From Puccinia triticina (Eukaryota; Basidiomycota; Pucciniomycetes; Pucciniales; Pucciniaceae), in assembly GCF_026914185.1 (NCBI RefSeq), contig NC_070568.1, forward strand, positions 2,376,001-2,440,000: a stretch of 64,000 nt of DNA, in the 5' to 3' direction. This document shows, piece after piece, positions 47,124 through 56,257 of this stretch. The position numbers and the translations under genes were made by a program. The notes below the pieces were generated by a model, which worked only from the letters and a program-made list of their open reading frames with translations, had not been told where the DNA came from and made no database searches. The stretch's first letter is position 1, and every line of letters starts with the position of its first letter.

Positions 47124-47507
47124 CTGCGGTAATTGTAGATAAGAAGCAGGAGAATCTTTTGAGCATACTCCGTTTTTCGCTATCTCTTCTTGATCCGAAG
47201 ATATATATAGAGGGTTCTGGGGAGGATAAGTCCGACGAAGGGATAAATAGCGGCGCGGAGGAGTCGCAATTCTGCACTTTCACGAGTACACAGGGCGTAA
47301 AAAAATTTTTTCAAGGGTTCAGTTAGGAAATTTATCAATATAAAAGTAATTCTGGATAATTTTAGAAGAATTTTAGCGTTAGTAGGATATGTAGAAAAAA
47401 AGTTTTTAAAGTGAATTTTTCGAATTTTTAAGAGTTTTTTGTTTGATTTGGTCAGGATGATCAGTCCTTTGGCTTTATAGCAGTCTAGAATTATGAAAAG
47501 GTGAGTA

Positions 47508-47528
47508 ATTTTCCCGATGAGGCCCCCA
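47508..47528 (-). promoter_or_regulatory. Putative primer binding site of the Gypsy element
   Basis: Two bases inside the 5' LTR the minus strand reads TGGGGGCCTCATCGGGAA. It starts with TGG and resembles the tRNA-Pro type site of gammaretroviruses (TGGGGGCTCGTCCGGGAT, from memory). The tRNA cannot be confirmed without the genome's tRNA set. Confidence 0.55.
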
Positions 47529-47530
47529 AT

Positions 47531-48496
47531 TGTGAGCCTGAGTCTCTATAGTGACAACAGGACACAAGAAGTGGGGGGGCAATAGTTGGATTTCTTGGGA
47601 TAAAGAAACTACAACTATAAGAGAAAAAGAGAAAGAGAGAGAGAAATCAAGCAGGATAAGGGAAAAGAGAAGTACTAGGTTATTCTAGTGGGAATGCACG
47701 TCCACTGGCAATGCTACTCTTCAGAAGAGTGCTGCTAATCTGTGCTAGAAGTGCTACAGCTTCCTCTCAGGAGGGTATCTGGATTGAATAAGCTTAATCC
47801 AGCCACAATTTTTTAGCTTCCTTCTGGATATTCAAGTTTCTTATAGGGAAACCTGAGGGACAGCCCTGTAACCTAGATTTGAGGCAAAGGCCAAGTGATA
47901 ATAAGGGACAGCCCTGTGACCAAGATAGAGGCAAAGGCCTGAGGATTTGGAGGGACAGCCCTGTGATCAAGAAGGAGGCAAAACCAGAAGAAAGAGCAGA
48001 TCAAGCAAGACACAGAGTTGTACCTCTGAGATAAACAAGGTTCAGTGAAAGAGGTTACTTACTGTCAATATCCTAGGCGCCTGTGACGGTAGGTATACTG
48101 GGAGTATAGTAGGCTCTTTGGTGGTGATCCTGGAGTTATCTGGGTGGTGGTTCTGGTGTGCTGAAGTCTGTAGATCCGCCTCAGGCAAGGGGGATCCTGA
48201 CTACGAAAATTTTCACAGTTTGCTTATGTAATTTACATATGTACATGTGGTTAGGCGCGCCTGGTAGCGCTGACACGTCACAACTGCGCAAGCGCGCCAC
48301 AACTCAATAACTCAGGGAAGGAGTATAGTTACAATGAATTAATAAGTTGTAACTAGGGTTAAAATTGCATGAGGAAACAGAATATGAAGTCAAAACAAGG
48401 TTATCTCTTAAGATGAAAAAGATATAAAGTAATTTATATGTAACAAAGGTAGAACAGGCAGCTTTTAGGTCAGCTGTGATGACTCTAAGGCTGACA
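47531..48496 (-). repeat. 5' LTR of the full Gypsy element
   Basis: 966 bp, the same length as its partner. Differences from the other LTR are clustered near 47720-47835 (CAGAAG/CATAAG, CTAGAAG/CTAAAAG, TTGAATA/TTGGATA, two in TATTCAAGTTT) plus one near 48382. Confidence 0.95.
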
Positions 48497-50609
48497 CATG
48501 GCAAAATGACAAGTCTCACACAGAGCTTCCCTTTAGTGGTGAGCCCGGATTGTCTACGATTACCAAGGGGAAGAGAAAGCGTGATGTTGTTGTCAATGAG
48601 GCTCCTGCGGCCGAAAGACCCAGTTAAAGGACTCGGCAAACTCCTACCCACCTTGTGGATGGGAGCACGGCTCAGTCATCTGTAGTGAACAGTTTGGCGG
48701 GTCATCCTCCTGCAGATGCAAACAACCAAAGTGGTGCTTGCGCGAGCTCGGACTCCTCATCTGGGAACTCCTACGCTCTGCGTCTCCGAAAGAAAGCATT
48801 GTACTCCGAGGAAGACAGTACTAACGATTCCGATGACAAGTTTGGAAGTGATGATACTGTGACCGGTCGTCAGACACGCCGAAGGGTTGACATTTTACCA
48901 GTCGATTCACACAATAGTCCCCGACTGTTGCCAGAAGAACTTGATATTGTCCGTCGCACCATCCTACACACCATCTTGCCATCTTGGATTGATAGAGTGC
49001 CCCGCAACTTGGGTTCTGCTAGCCACGGTTCTTTAAAAGCAGCTGAATGGTTGATCATGTACAAGGTCTTTTACACAATTGCACTAATCCCACATTGGGT
49101 CACAGCTCACAAGAACACAGCCACCGAGATAACCAAAAGAAGAATTTCCGTACTACTAGAATCGACCACCACGCTGTCTCAAGTGGCGCATTTCCTCACT
49201 CTTCCCAAGATCAGTGTGCAAGACCTGGATGAACTCAACAGTCTGATCCTGAAGTACCGCCAGTGCCTACAGCATGGCTGGCCTGCCGCATTGAGCAAGC
49301 CAAATTTGCACCTGACACAGCATTTCTCTGAAGTTATCAGGAGGTTTGGCCCTCCTCGTTTGACCGCAGCGTGGGCGCAGGAGCGGGTGAACGGGATGTT
49401 ACAAAGGCTCTCCACAAACCACCGTCTTGGTTAGTGATTTCCGTTGCGATTGCAGCTGTGATTTCTGTCCAAACTTGCTGACATCATTTTGGCCCGTGTG
49501 TGCAGACGAAATACCAAAGACCTTGCTGAATAAATGGCATATAAATTCAAACCTCCGCTCCCTCCAGCATGACCCCACCTATGCCACCTCCTCGGTGCAG
49601 GAGGAGATAGAGGGGGAGGGCTCAATCACACTGAAGCTTGCAGGGCCTTTGTTCCTCAAATGGAAGCGCGCGGTGGCATGTACAGCGGGGACAAGTCCTA
49701 GTCTGATGATGCAGTCTGATCTGAATTTGGATCCTACCGTTAATTGCGTAAAAAGTATCAACATTGATTGGAAGAAATTCACCAAAAAGCAGCACCACAA
49801 AGGAAACTCTTTGGTGGAATTCTACTTAGGCAAGGACCAACGGTTCGGTGAAACAGAAGAAATATTCCGATCAACCCAAACACCAAGCAAGACATGGCTT
49901 GTTGTGAAGCCATTCAAAGAGCTACACAGGACAGAGGATCCGTACGGCAATTACCCCAATCTCAACTGTCGCTTGGTCCTGGCCGAATTTGAGATGACGA
50001 CGGTGATTGACAGCGACCGGATCATTGGGCACATGGCCATGCTGCGGCACGCTCCTGGCACCTTCGGATTGTCTGCAGAGACCATAAGCGCTGTGGGTTT
50101 ACGCACCGCGGTAAGGCTTCCTCTGGTGCTTTTTTGACACTGGTGGCGTGTTGTCTGAGTGGTTGTTTGGCCAACTTGTTTGCAGCCTGTAGGGTTGGGA
50201 AGGCATGGTGGAAGGTTGATCAACAAGATCTTTTGAAGGAAATGTGGTGGGCCGTTGTACGTTTGTCAGAATTTTTGGGAAGGGCAGGGTGCATGGCCCC
50301 TGGTGGAGTTCTTGAATAGATCCCCTTGTGTGGTACCTAAGTCATCTAAAAGAAATGTCACTGTGAATTCAATTTCAAAGACAATGGTGGTTGAATTGTG
50401 TCTCAATTGTCTGTTCATAAGCAAATTCAGACCTACTTCACACCTGCTTTGTCCCCACTTGTGCCTCGCTGTTGCCTCAAAAAAATTCTGCTAGAATACC
50501 GGTTGGTATCTATTGCCTCCCTGCGACAACCGGTCAAATCTTCTTCGCCACTTGAAAATTAACCTGCCCTTGCTCCTCAGAACAAAGACCCCTTCTATTG
50601 AATCCCATC

Positions 50610-52284
50610 ATGAGTTCGAATACTGTTCCTTCCTCTCTGCAACCAGGCAATGGAGGCAACGGCGCCTCCCCTCCAGGCAAGGACGCGGCTTGGATCGCGG
50701 CTCTCTTGGATGAACTCGTTCCCAAATTTCAAGGACAGGGAAATAGTTCTGCTAATGACTCCGAAATGGGGAATGGCACCCGAGGCAAGTGTATCGAACC
50801 ATCACCCTTGAACCAGACATTCCGCACCTGCTGATGCCCATTTCACCGTAGGCCAGGGTCCGGGTGACGAATCTCAGCAGCAATCCACGACGGACGGCTC
50901 GGACAGGCTGAATCCCGAGTTTGTTTTTGCGAATGCTCGAAAAGCGCGGAATGAAGCCAAAGCGCCGAGAGCGAGCGGAGATCTGGGCGGCGTGCCCGAG
51001 GGATAGCGCAAAAGGAAGCGCTGGTTGAACACCACAATAAGCTTTCTAGGAGTATCCAGCTATTTGTCAAATTTTTCCTCGGCAATCCGGCGAAGCCTCA
51101 AGACTATCCTAGGACTCCAACGGCTGAGGAACTGGCAGATCAGTATTTGGTTGAGAAGCGCAGCGCCGTCATTGTTGAACAGCTTGACCGAGTCCGCGAC
51201 GCTCTCGCGGGAAGACCGGACAGCAAGATTGACTACTACGTGTCTGTTGCGGAACGAGAAATCCGCTGTAACATTGTCTTACCGCCATTCACTCCAGCAG
51301 TCCCTTGAGGTCCTGAGAAGAACCCTAAGCCAATCAGCCTTCAGACAAAGGCAGATGTTGAGCGGGCATTTGAATTGGCGGGCATCTCAAGAATTACTTT
51401 TGAGTGGGCGAAGGCTGGAGGTGTCTCTGCGTGGAACTCTGCTGTCGTTGACGTCCTTGCGACGAAGGCTATCGACTGGATTCTACGAACCACGTCTCTA
51501 AGAGAAGACCAGGTTGGGCAAGCGCCTGCAATTATACAACGATGGGTCCAGACAAAGTCCCGTGAGATGCGAGAGTTCCAGGACATGGAAGTTCCGGCTT
51601 GCAACAAACTGAAGAACGAGAAGATAAAGAAGGATCAATATCTACAATGGCGGAAGAAAGTAAGTTCTTCATTACAGCATGCTTTGCTCCCGCAATCGGA
51701 GGGGTAGCTTACCAAATTGGCAACATCGTTTTTTTTGGCAGATCCAGACAAACCGATGTTCCATGGTGGACAAGTTCTTTAAACAGAATATTGCCCTGGC
51801 TGACATCGTTGAGAATAAGGCCTGTGGCTCCGACATCAAAGACAGCCCTAACAACCACACCCCATTGTCTCGAATCCCGGACTGGCGTAGCCATGATCTG
51901 ACCACAATCTTACATTCTCTTGACAAGATGGTCATCGCTGAAGGAGTACATCACAAAACCATCGCTGCAAACGAAAGACTATACGCTCGCTCCATGCGCA
52001 ACTACAAGACCACCAAAGGAATATTCGGTGTCCCACGCGGTCTTCCGCTTGACTCTTACGACAAATTCTACTGGGCTCGGATCAGTCCGCATAAGCAAGA
52101 CACGATTTTGAAAGTCCCAGCGATTGGTCTTGCTCAGATTGCAGAGGACTTGCGCAAGATGTGCAACCGTTCCACCCCACCGTCTGGATCTGGCCCTGCA
52201 GCGACAGATGCCCGCGGCCAAGAAGCATCTAACACCACCCAACGGGGGGCTCCGAGCGGCCGAGGCTGGTTCAATGCAAATTGA
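50610..52284 (+). CDS. Unknown gene downstream of Tnp2, possible CACTA accessory gene, damaged
   Basis: Begins MSSNTVPSSLQPGNGGNGAS. The frame is moved by indels between 50790 and 51010. It then reads EALVEHHNKLSRSIQLFVKF, TAEELADQYLVEKRSAVIVE, a TGA at 51306-51308, KADVERAFELAGISRITFEW and AWNSAVVDVLATKAIDWILR. An intron (51660-51741, GTAAGT donor, TTTGGCAG acceptor) leads in phase to CSMVDKFFKQNIALADIVEN, WRSHDLTTILHSLDKM, FGVPRGLPLDSYDKFYW and ends GRGWFNAN. It resembles the gene at 27633-28590 in both halves. It lies 374 bp after Tnp2 on the same strand, the place of the second gene in plant CACTA elements, but I see no similarity to plant TNPA and the role is inferred. Confidence 0.6.
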
Positions 52285-52600
52285 TGTTTGATTTCCTGTT
52301 TCTCCTTTGCCCTAGCTTGCTTGCAATTTTGTTCTGAAGTGTGTGCCAGCCTATGACAGCTTGGTGAAGTTGGAGTACCATTTGTTTTTGCCTCGTTGTC
52401 AAAGTGGAGGCAGTGAATTGTCACAAAAGTTGTTCCGGAACTTCCTGGTTGGCCGATTGACTGTCAATCCACCTGCTTGTGTGGAGCAGTTGGCTAGTGT
52501 CATTCTGCTGTGCACCAAAGTGGAGAATGCCTGTGTGATTTGTTCATCTCACGACTAATGTAGATAGGAGCCCCGTAGCAGCGGTGAGACAATGCTAGTT

Positions 52601-52638
52601 CGTCCACCATGATGTTTGGGCGAACAACATGGTGGACA
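52601..52638. repeat. 38-bp palindrome, copy H3
   Basis: Arms are CGTCCACCATGATGTTTGG and GCGAACAACATGGTGGACA. The CCAT/ATGG pairs replace CCCT/AGGG of the other copies on both arms. Confidence 0.8.
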
Positions 52639-52733
52639 ATTGACCCAAGTGGTAGATCATCCAAGGAGTTCCTTCGGTTGTGTTGATGTTGATTCAGCCA
52701 AAGCAATTGAAGGGAAAATGCATCACTTGGCCC

Positions 52734-52771
52734 TGTCCACCCTCACGTTCAGCCGAACGTGAGGGTGGACA
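52734..52771. repeat. 38-bp palindrome, copy H4
   Basis: Arms are TGTCCACCCTCACGTTCAG and CCGAACGTGAGGGTGGACA. CTCACG/CGTGAG replaces CTGACG/CGTCAG on both arms, a compensatory change. Confidence 0.9.
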
Positions 52772-52874
52772 TCTTGAGCGCGCATGAGCCGCGCGGCGCA
52801 GAAGCTTCCGCTGGGGCGCGCCTCGCAAGCAAGTGCGGTTCAGGATGACTAGACACTATTGGCTGGGCGCAGAA

Positions 52875-52912
52875 TGTCCACCCTGACGTTTGGCCGAACG
52901 TCAGGGTGGACA
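52875..52912. repeat. 38-bp palindrome, copy H5
   Basis: Arms are TGTCCACCCTGACGTTTGG and CCGAACGTCAGGGTGGACA. It lies 141 bp after H4, with TTCAGGATGAC between them as between H1 and H2. Confidence 0.9.
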
Positions 52913-53722
52913 AGCCACCAATGCACGTTCATGAGCCACATCAGTCATAAATTCCAAATCCCACTTGGCCAGGCCAACATCCAGCTTAGAGGTCATGATC
53001 TACCTGAAAATCATGAACATGACTGCCGCTTGAGCGCTACCTGCTGACATCTGCAGGTCATGCCACACGATTGGATATCGCCAACACCATTCTTGCCTCA
53101 GCGGTGTGTGCCAATCAAGCACATTGTCCATCTAATTTGCCTCCCGTGGTTGCCCCAAATAAGGCTGACTTCTTCGGACGGTGCTACCTACAAACATTGT
53201 GAGTTCAGCTGCAACAGGAACATCAACTACCTCTGGAGATCTTCCTGCTGAAATCACCTTTGCCTCTGCCGCACCCAAATCAAACACGCCATGTCCCATG
53301 AAGTCTATGTATACCACCTTTGAGCAGATATGCTCCACCGCTTGTATAACCCCTCCACAATCAAACTTGACGACAGCAACAACACAAAGCGTCAGCGGCA
53401 ATTTGGCTCTGCACTGCATCATCCACTCTCGAAGTGATGCATCAGCCCTTTAGTTCTGCATCCGTTCCACATGTGTGTTAAAGTTGTTAGATCCTTGTGT
53501 GGTTTGGCTCTCTACCTGAGGACACCACAGCCATATGGGAGTTCCTAAGAGCATACATGCTCACAAAGGCCCACCGATGTTTTGATCTACAAAGGCTTCG
53601 TCATCACCCCCCACAGCATCTTGTTACCCTTAAAGAGGCCGCTTCTGGCCAATCTTTGCCCCTCCGTTGTCCCACCATCCACCGCACGACCAATCCGCTG
53701 CTCTTTCCTCTCCATAATTTCA

Positions 53723-56257
53723 ATGTCCAACTCGGTTCCTTCCGGAGAACTTCCTGATCCCAGCCGCTCCTCATCAGATCTGAATACAGATTTGTCTTCT
53801 TCAACCCCACCTCCCAGTAAGTTCCATCGCCCATTGCCATCATCGCACCACATCCAAATGAATGTGACTCAGACCTACTTGTTGTAGCCCAACAGGACCT
53901 CCTGCAGAACTTCATCCCAGCGTTACTCCCTGCTCCATCTTTTCAGCAGTTTGCTCTTCAAAACCAACCGTCTGCCACCCCAGCCTCACTGAACCCTGAA
54001 GAATCTATTCTTCAAACTGAAATCGTCGAAATCACCGCGGAAGAATTTGGTCGTTCAATAGATGCCGTGGCCCAAGCAGCAGAAGATATTGCCGCTCTCA
54101 AGCTCCCCTGTAGCTGTAAACGCAAGGCCAAAGATCTATTCACTTCACTTATGCACAGTAAGAAGAGTATGTCATCCCTTCATATACCCCTCTGCCTCCC
54201 ACTCGGTCCCACGGATGTTTTTGTCCAAACTTCCAATCCCATGGTTCTTTGTTACGTTACCTCCAGGATGGCAAGAAACAGGACTTGTTCCTGATGAAGA
54301 GGACATTAAAATCACCAATCCATCCAATCATTCTCATTCACCTTCTACCTCGGCGAAAATCTCACGGAAACGAAGGACTGGCACGCGGAATGGCAAGCGC
54401 CCCTCGGTTAAAGCCGCTGACCTCCTCTCTAAGACACCCGCCAACCCCTCCAACCTGTCATCAACAAGCCCACCTGCAGTTCCTCCACCCGCTACCCTGC
54501 CAAGCCTGTCCACGTCTCAAACCAACAAGCCATCCTTGACTGCAGATGCACATTTGCAGCCTCAAACAACAAACACCCTGTCCAAGCCCGCCAAGACGCC
54601 CTTAGACCCGGTCCGCAACAACTCATCACCAGCTGCCAATCGCTCTCAGCCGTCTGATCTACCTAATCCTGATTCGTCCAATCTTCCTGCTCTTGCTGAC
54701 TTGCGCGGCGCGGATGCCTCATTCCCGTCATCCCAATTTGCCCGCCCTCCTCAAGATACAACAGCCAACGGTAACCCCTCTGGTGGACCCAAGTCCCCTC
54801 TCTTCCAGACCCCGACAGTCGCGCCTCGGAGACAGGTCCATCAGAATCCGCCAGCTCACACTTACTCCCCAGCACCAATCTTCCAGGTGATTCATCTTCA
54901 GCACCCCACCCCACCAAGCTCACAATCGTTAAGGCGGACGCCATCCGCATCCAGGTTGCCAGCATTCATCAAATGTTTGTCGGCTCAAAACCATCATGGG
55001 CTAAATATCAGATGACTTGGCAATCTCTTGCCCCCTTGCTCCACAATCGTGCCCAAGCAATGCACCCACCAGCTCCGTCACCACCCCGGGCATTCTGCTT
55101 GCAACGCACACCCTGCTCCCATGGCGTGTGGATCAACACTATCACCTCACTTGGTGAGTACCCTCCTCTCATGTCCAGAATTCTACCACTTCCAACAACT
55201 GAAACTGCTTATACTCTCAGAGGAATCGTTCTTATTGCCTTCTGACGGGGAGCAATGGTATTGCCCCGACATCATCAACTTCCCTCGGCTGAGTGGATTT
55301 GGGGACAAAGAAAAAGATTGCCAACCCGGTTCTTTCATCCCACCCTTCACAAAAACACCGCACCCTGAATCCACCCTTGTCCGTGGTCTCTACTGGCTCC
55401 TCCATCCTCCTCAACGTTTACACAACGAATGGGCCAGGATTATAGCCGCTTCAGTTGAATTGAGGGCCAACAGTCTCTTCAATCCACCTCAAGTTAACTC
55501 CGAAGATCAAGCAGCGGAGGATCACATAACCCGAGGTGTTGAAACTCTTGCCTACCTTATTGCTGTTAAAAATTCGTCTTCCAGCTTTGACCCGCCCCAG
55601 GAGAGTCTTGACCCTTCTGCACCCTCCGCACAGCGCTTGCATGCTGTCAACTTTCTCCACGAATTCCGCAATGTCATCATTGACGTGTTGATGGCTTATG
55701 TCATCTTCCAGACCAACTTCCTCAGCGAGGCTCCCTTGATGCCCGCACAGAAAAAGGCAAATACCCGGGCCAATCAAACAGATCCAACAGATGCAACAGA
55801 TTCCTTGGCTCCCGCGCTGAAGGCTCCTTCAGAATTCGCTAACATCCCTGCAGACGCCACTCAGCAACTGCGATTGTATCAACACAAGCAGAATTTCCAG
55901 CCGTTTGTTTATTTCATCCTTGCGGGAGTCCGCGGACTGTTCATCACTTCGAGGGACCACAGGATTGCAGGGATCTCTACATGTATGTCATTCATCCAGG
56001 CAATTTATGTCATCCGGCAGCACTCAACAACACCACACACCCCCGCCGAACCAATTTGGAAAAACCTTGCAGTGTATCTAGTTCAGATCTTCGCCCCACT
56101 CTTTGAGTCTCCAAACAAGATCTGCCGCCTTGTTCAAGTTAAAGTACCAACTCGTCATGAGCTCGCAGAGGCTATTACAAATGATTTCCTGACCCATTGG
56201 CAGGTGTGCAACCCGACTTCCCCCTTCCTCCTGCCACACACACACCTGCGCGAGTGA
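53723..56257 (+). CDS. Multi-exon gene of unknown function
   Basis: Exon 1 53723-53816 (MSNSVPSGELPDPSRSSSD), exon 2 53873-54157 (LLQNFIPALLPAPSFQQFAL, then PCSCKRKAKDLFTSLM), exon 3 from 54267 (WQETGLVPDEEDIKITN). Donors GTAAGT and GTAAGA and acceptors CTCAG and CTCCAG keep phase. A long Ser/Pro-rich, basic linker (RKRRTGTRNGKRP) follows. The frame changes near 54880 (unplaced intron or indel) to VASIHQMFVGSKPSWAKYQM and HGVWINTITSL. After a GTGAGT intron near 55155 a conserved-looking end contains EFYHFQQLKLLILSEESFLL, FRNVIIDVLMAYVIFQTNFL, FQPFVYFILAGVRGLFITSR and AITNDFLTHWQ. I recognise no domain. It may be another repeated rust or transposon-associated family. Confidence 0.55.

Larger units (their letters stand above)
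38979..48496 (-). mobile_element. Complete Ty3/Gypsy element, TSD CATGG
   Basis: 9518 bp, bounded by two 966-bp LTRs. CATGG lies at 38974-38978 and 48497-48501. By eye the LTRs differ at about six positions (roughly 0.6 percent), so the insertion is young. Order on the minus strand: 5' LTR, primer site, leader with small frames, ORF1, ORF2, Gag-Pol, polypurine tract, 3' LTR. It sits inside the Tnp2 gene in the opposite orientation. Confidence 0.95.
36988..50236 (+). pseudogene. Tnp2-type (CACTA) transposase, split by two retroelements and two stops
   Basis: Begins MANRSIFVCVCEPFGC with a Cys-rich start and a basic stretch. It continues (TGA at 37210) with EAVFHCLGLNPI, CCKKCFALY, WHGRVWQEF; then after the 321-bp insertion SLYLDWFSPEGCSN, the typical IFLFGIIPGPQEPKLEQINH, LFCSFCLLTKNNLH and SIEMMHALVLGDLKDH. 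The Gypsy element separates EELDKAW from QNDKSHTELP. A TAA at 48625-48627 is followed in frame by VDGSTAQSS, WIDRVPRNLGSASHGSLKA and HFSEVIRRFGPPRLT; after an intron near 49434-49500, DEIPKTLLNKW and IIGHMAMLRHAPGTFG. The last intron (50111-50185) leads to VGLGRHGGRLINKIF. Each retroelement leaves the frame intact once it and one TSD copy are ignored. The protein would cut CACTA ends; this copy is dead. Confidence 0.88.
52285..53722. other. Non-coding stretch with three 38-bp palindromes
   Basis: Apart from palindromes H3-H5 and a GC-rich spacer with GGCGCGCC, no gene was supported. Confidence 0.4.
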
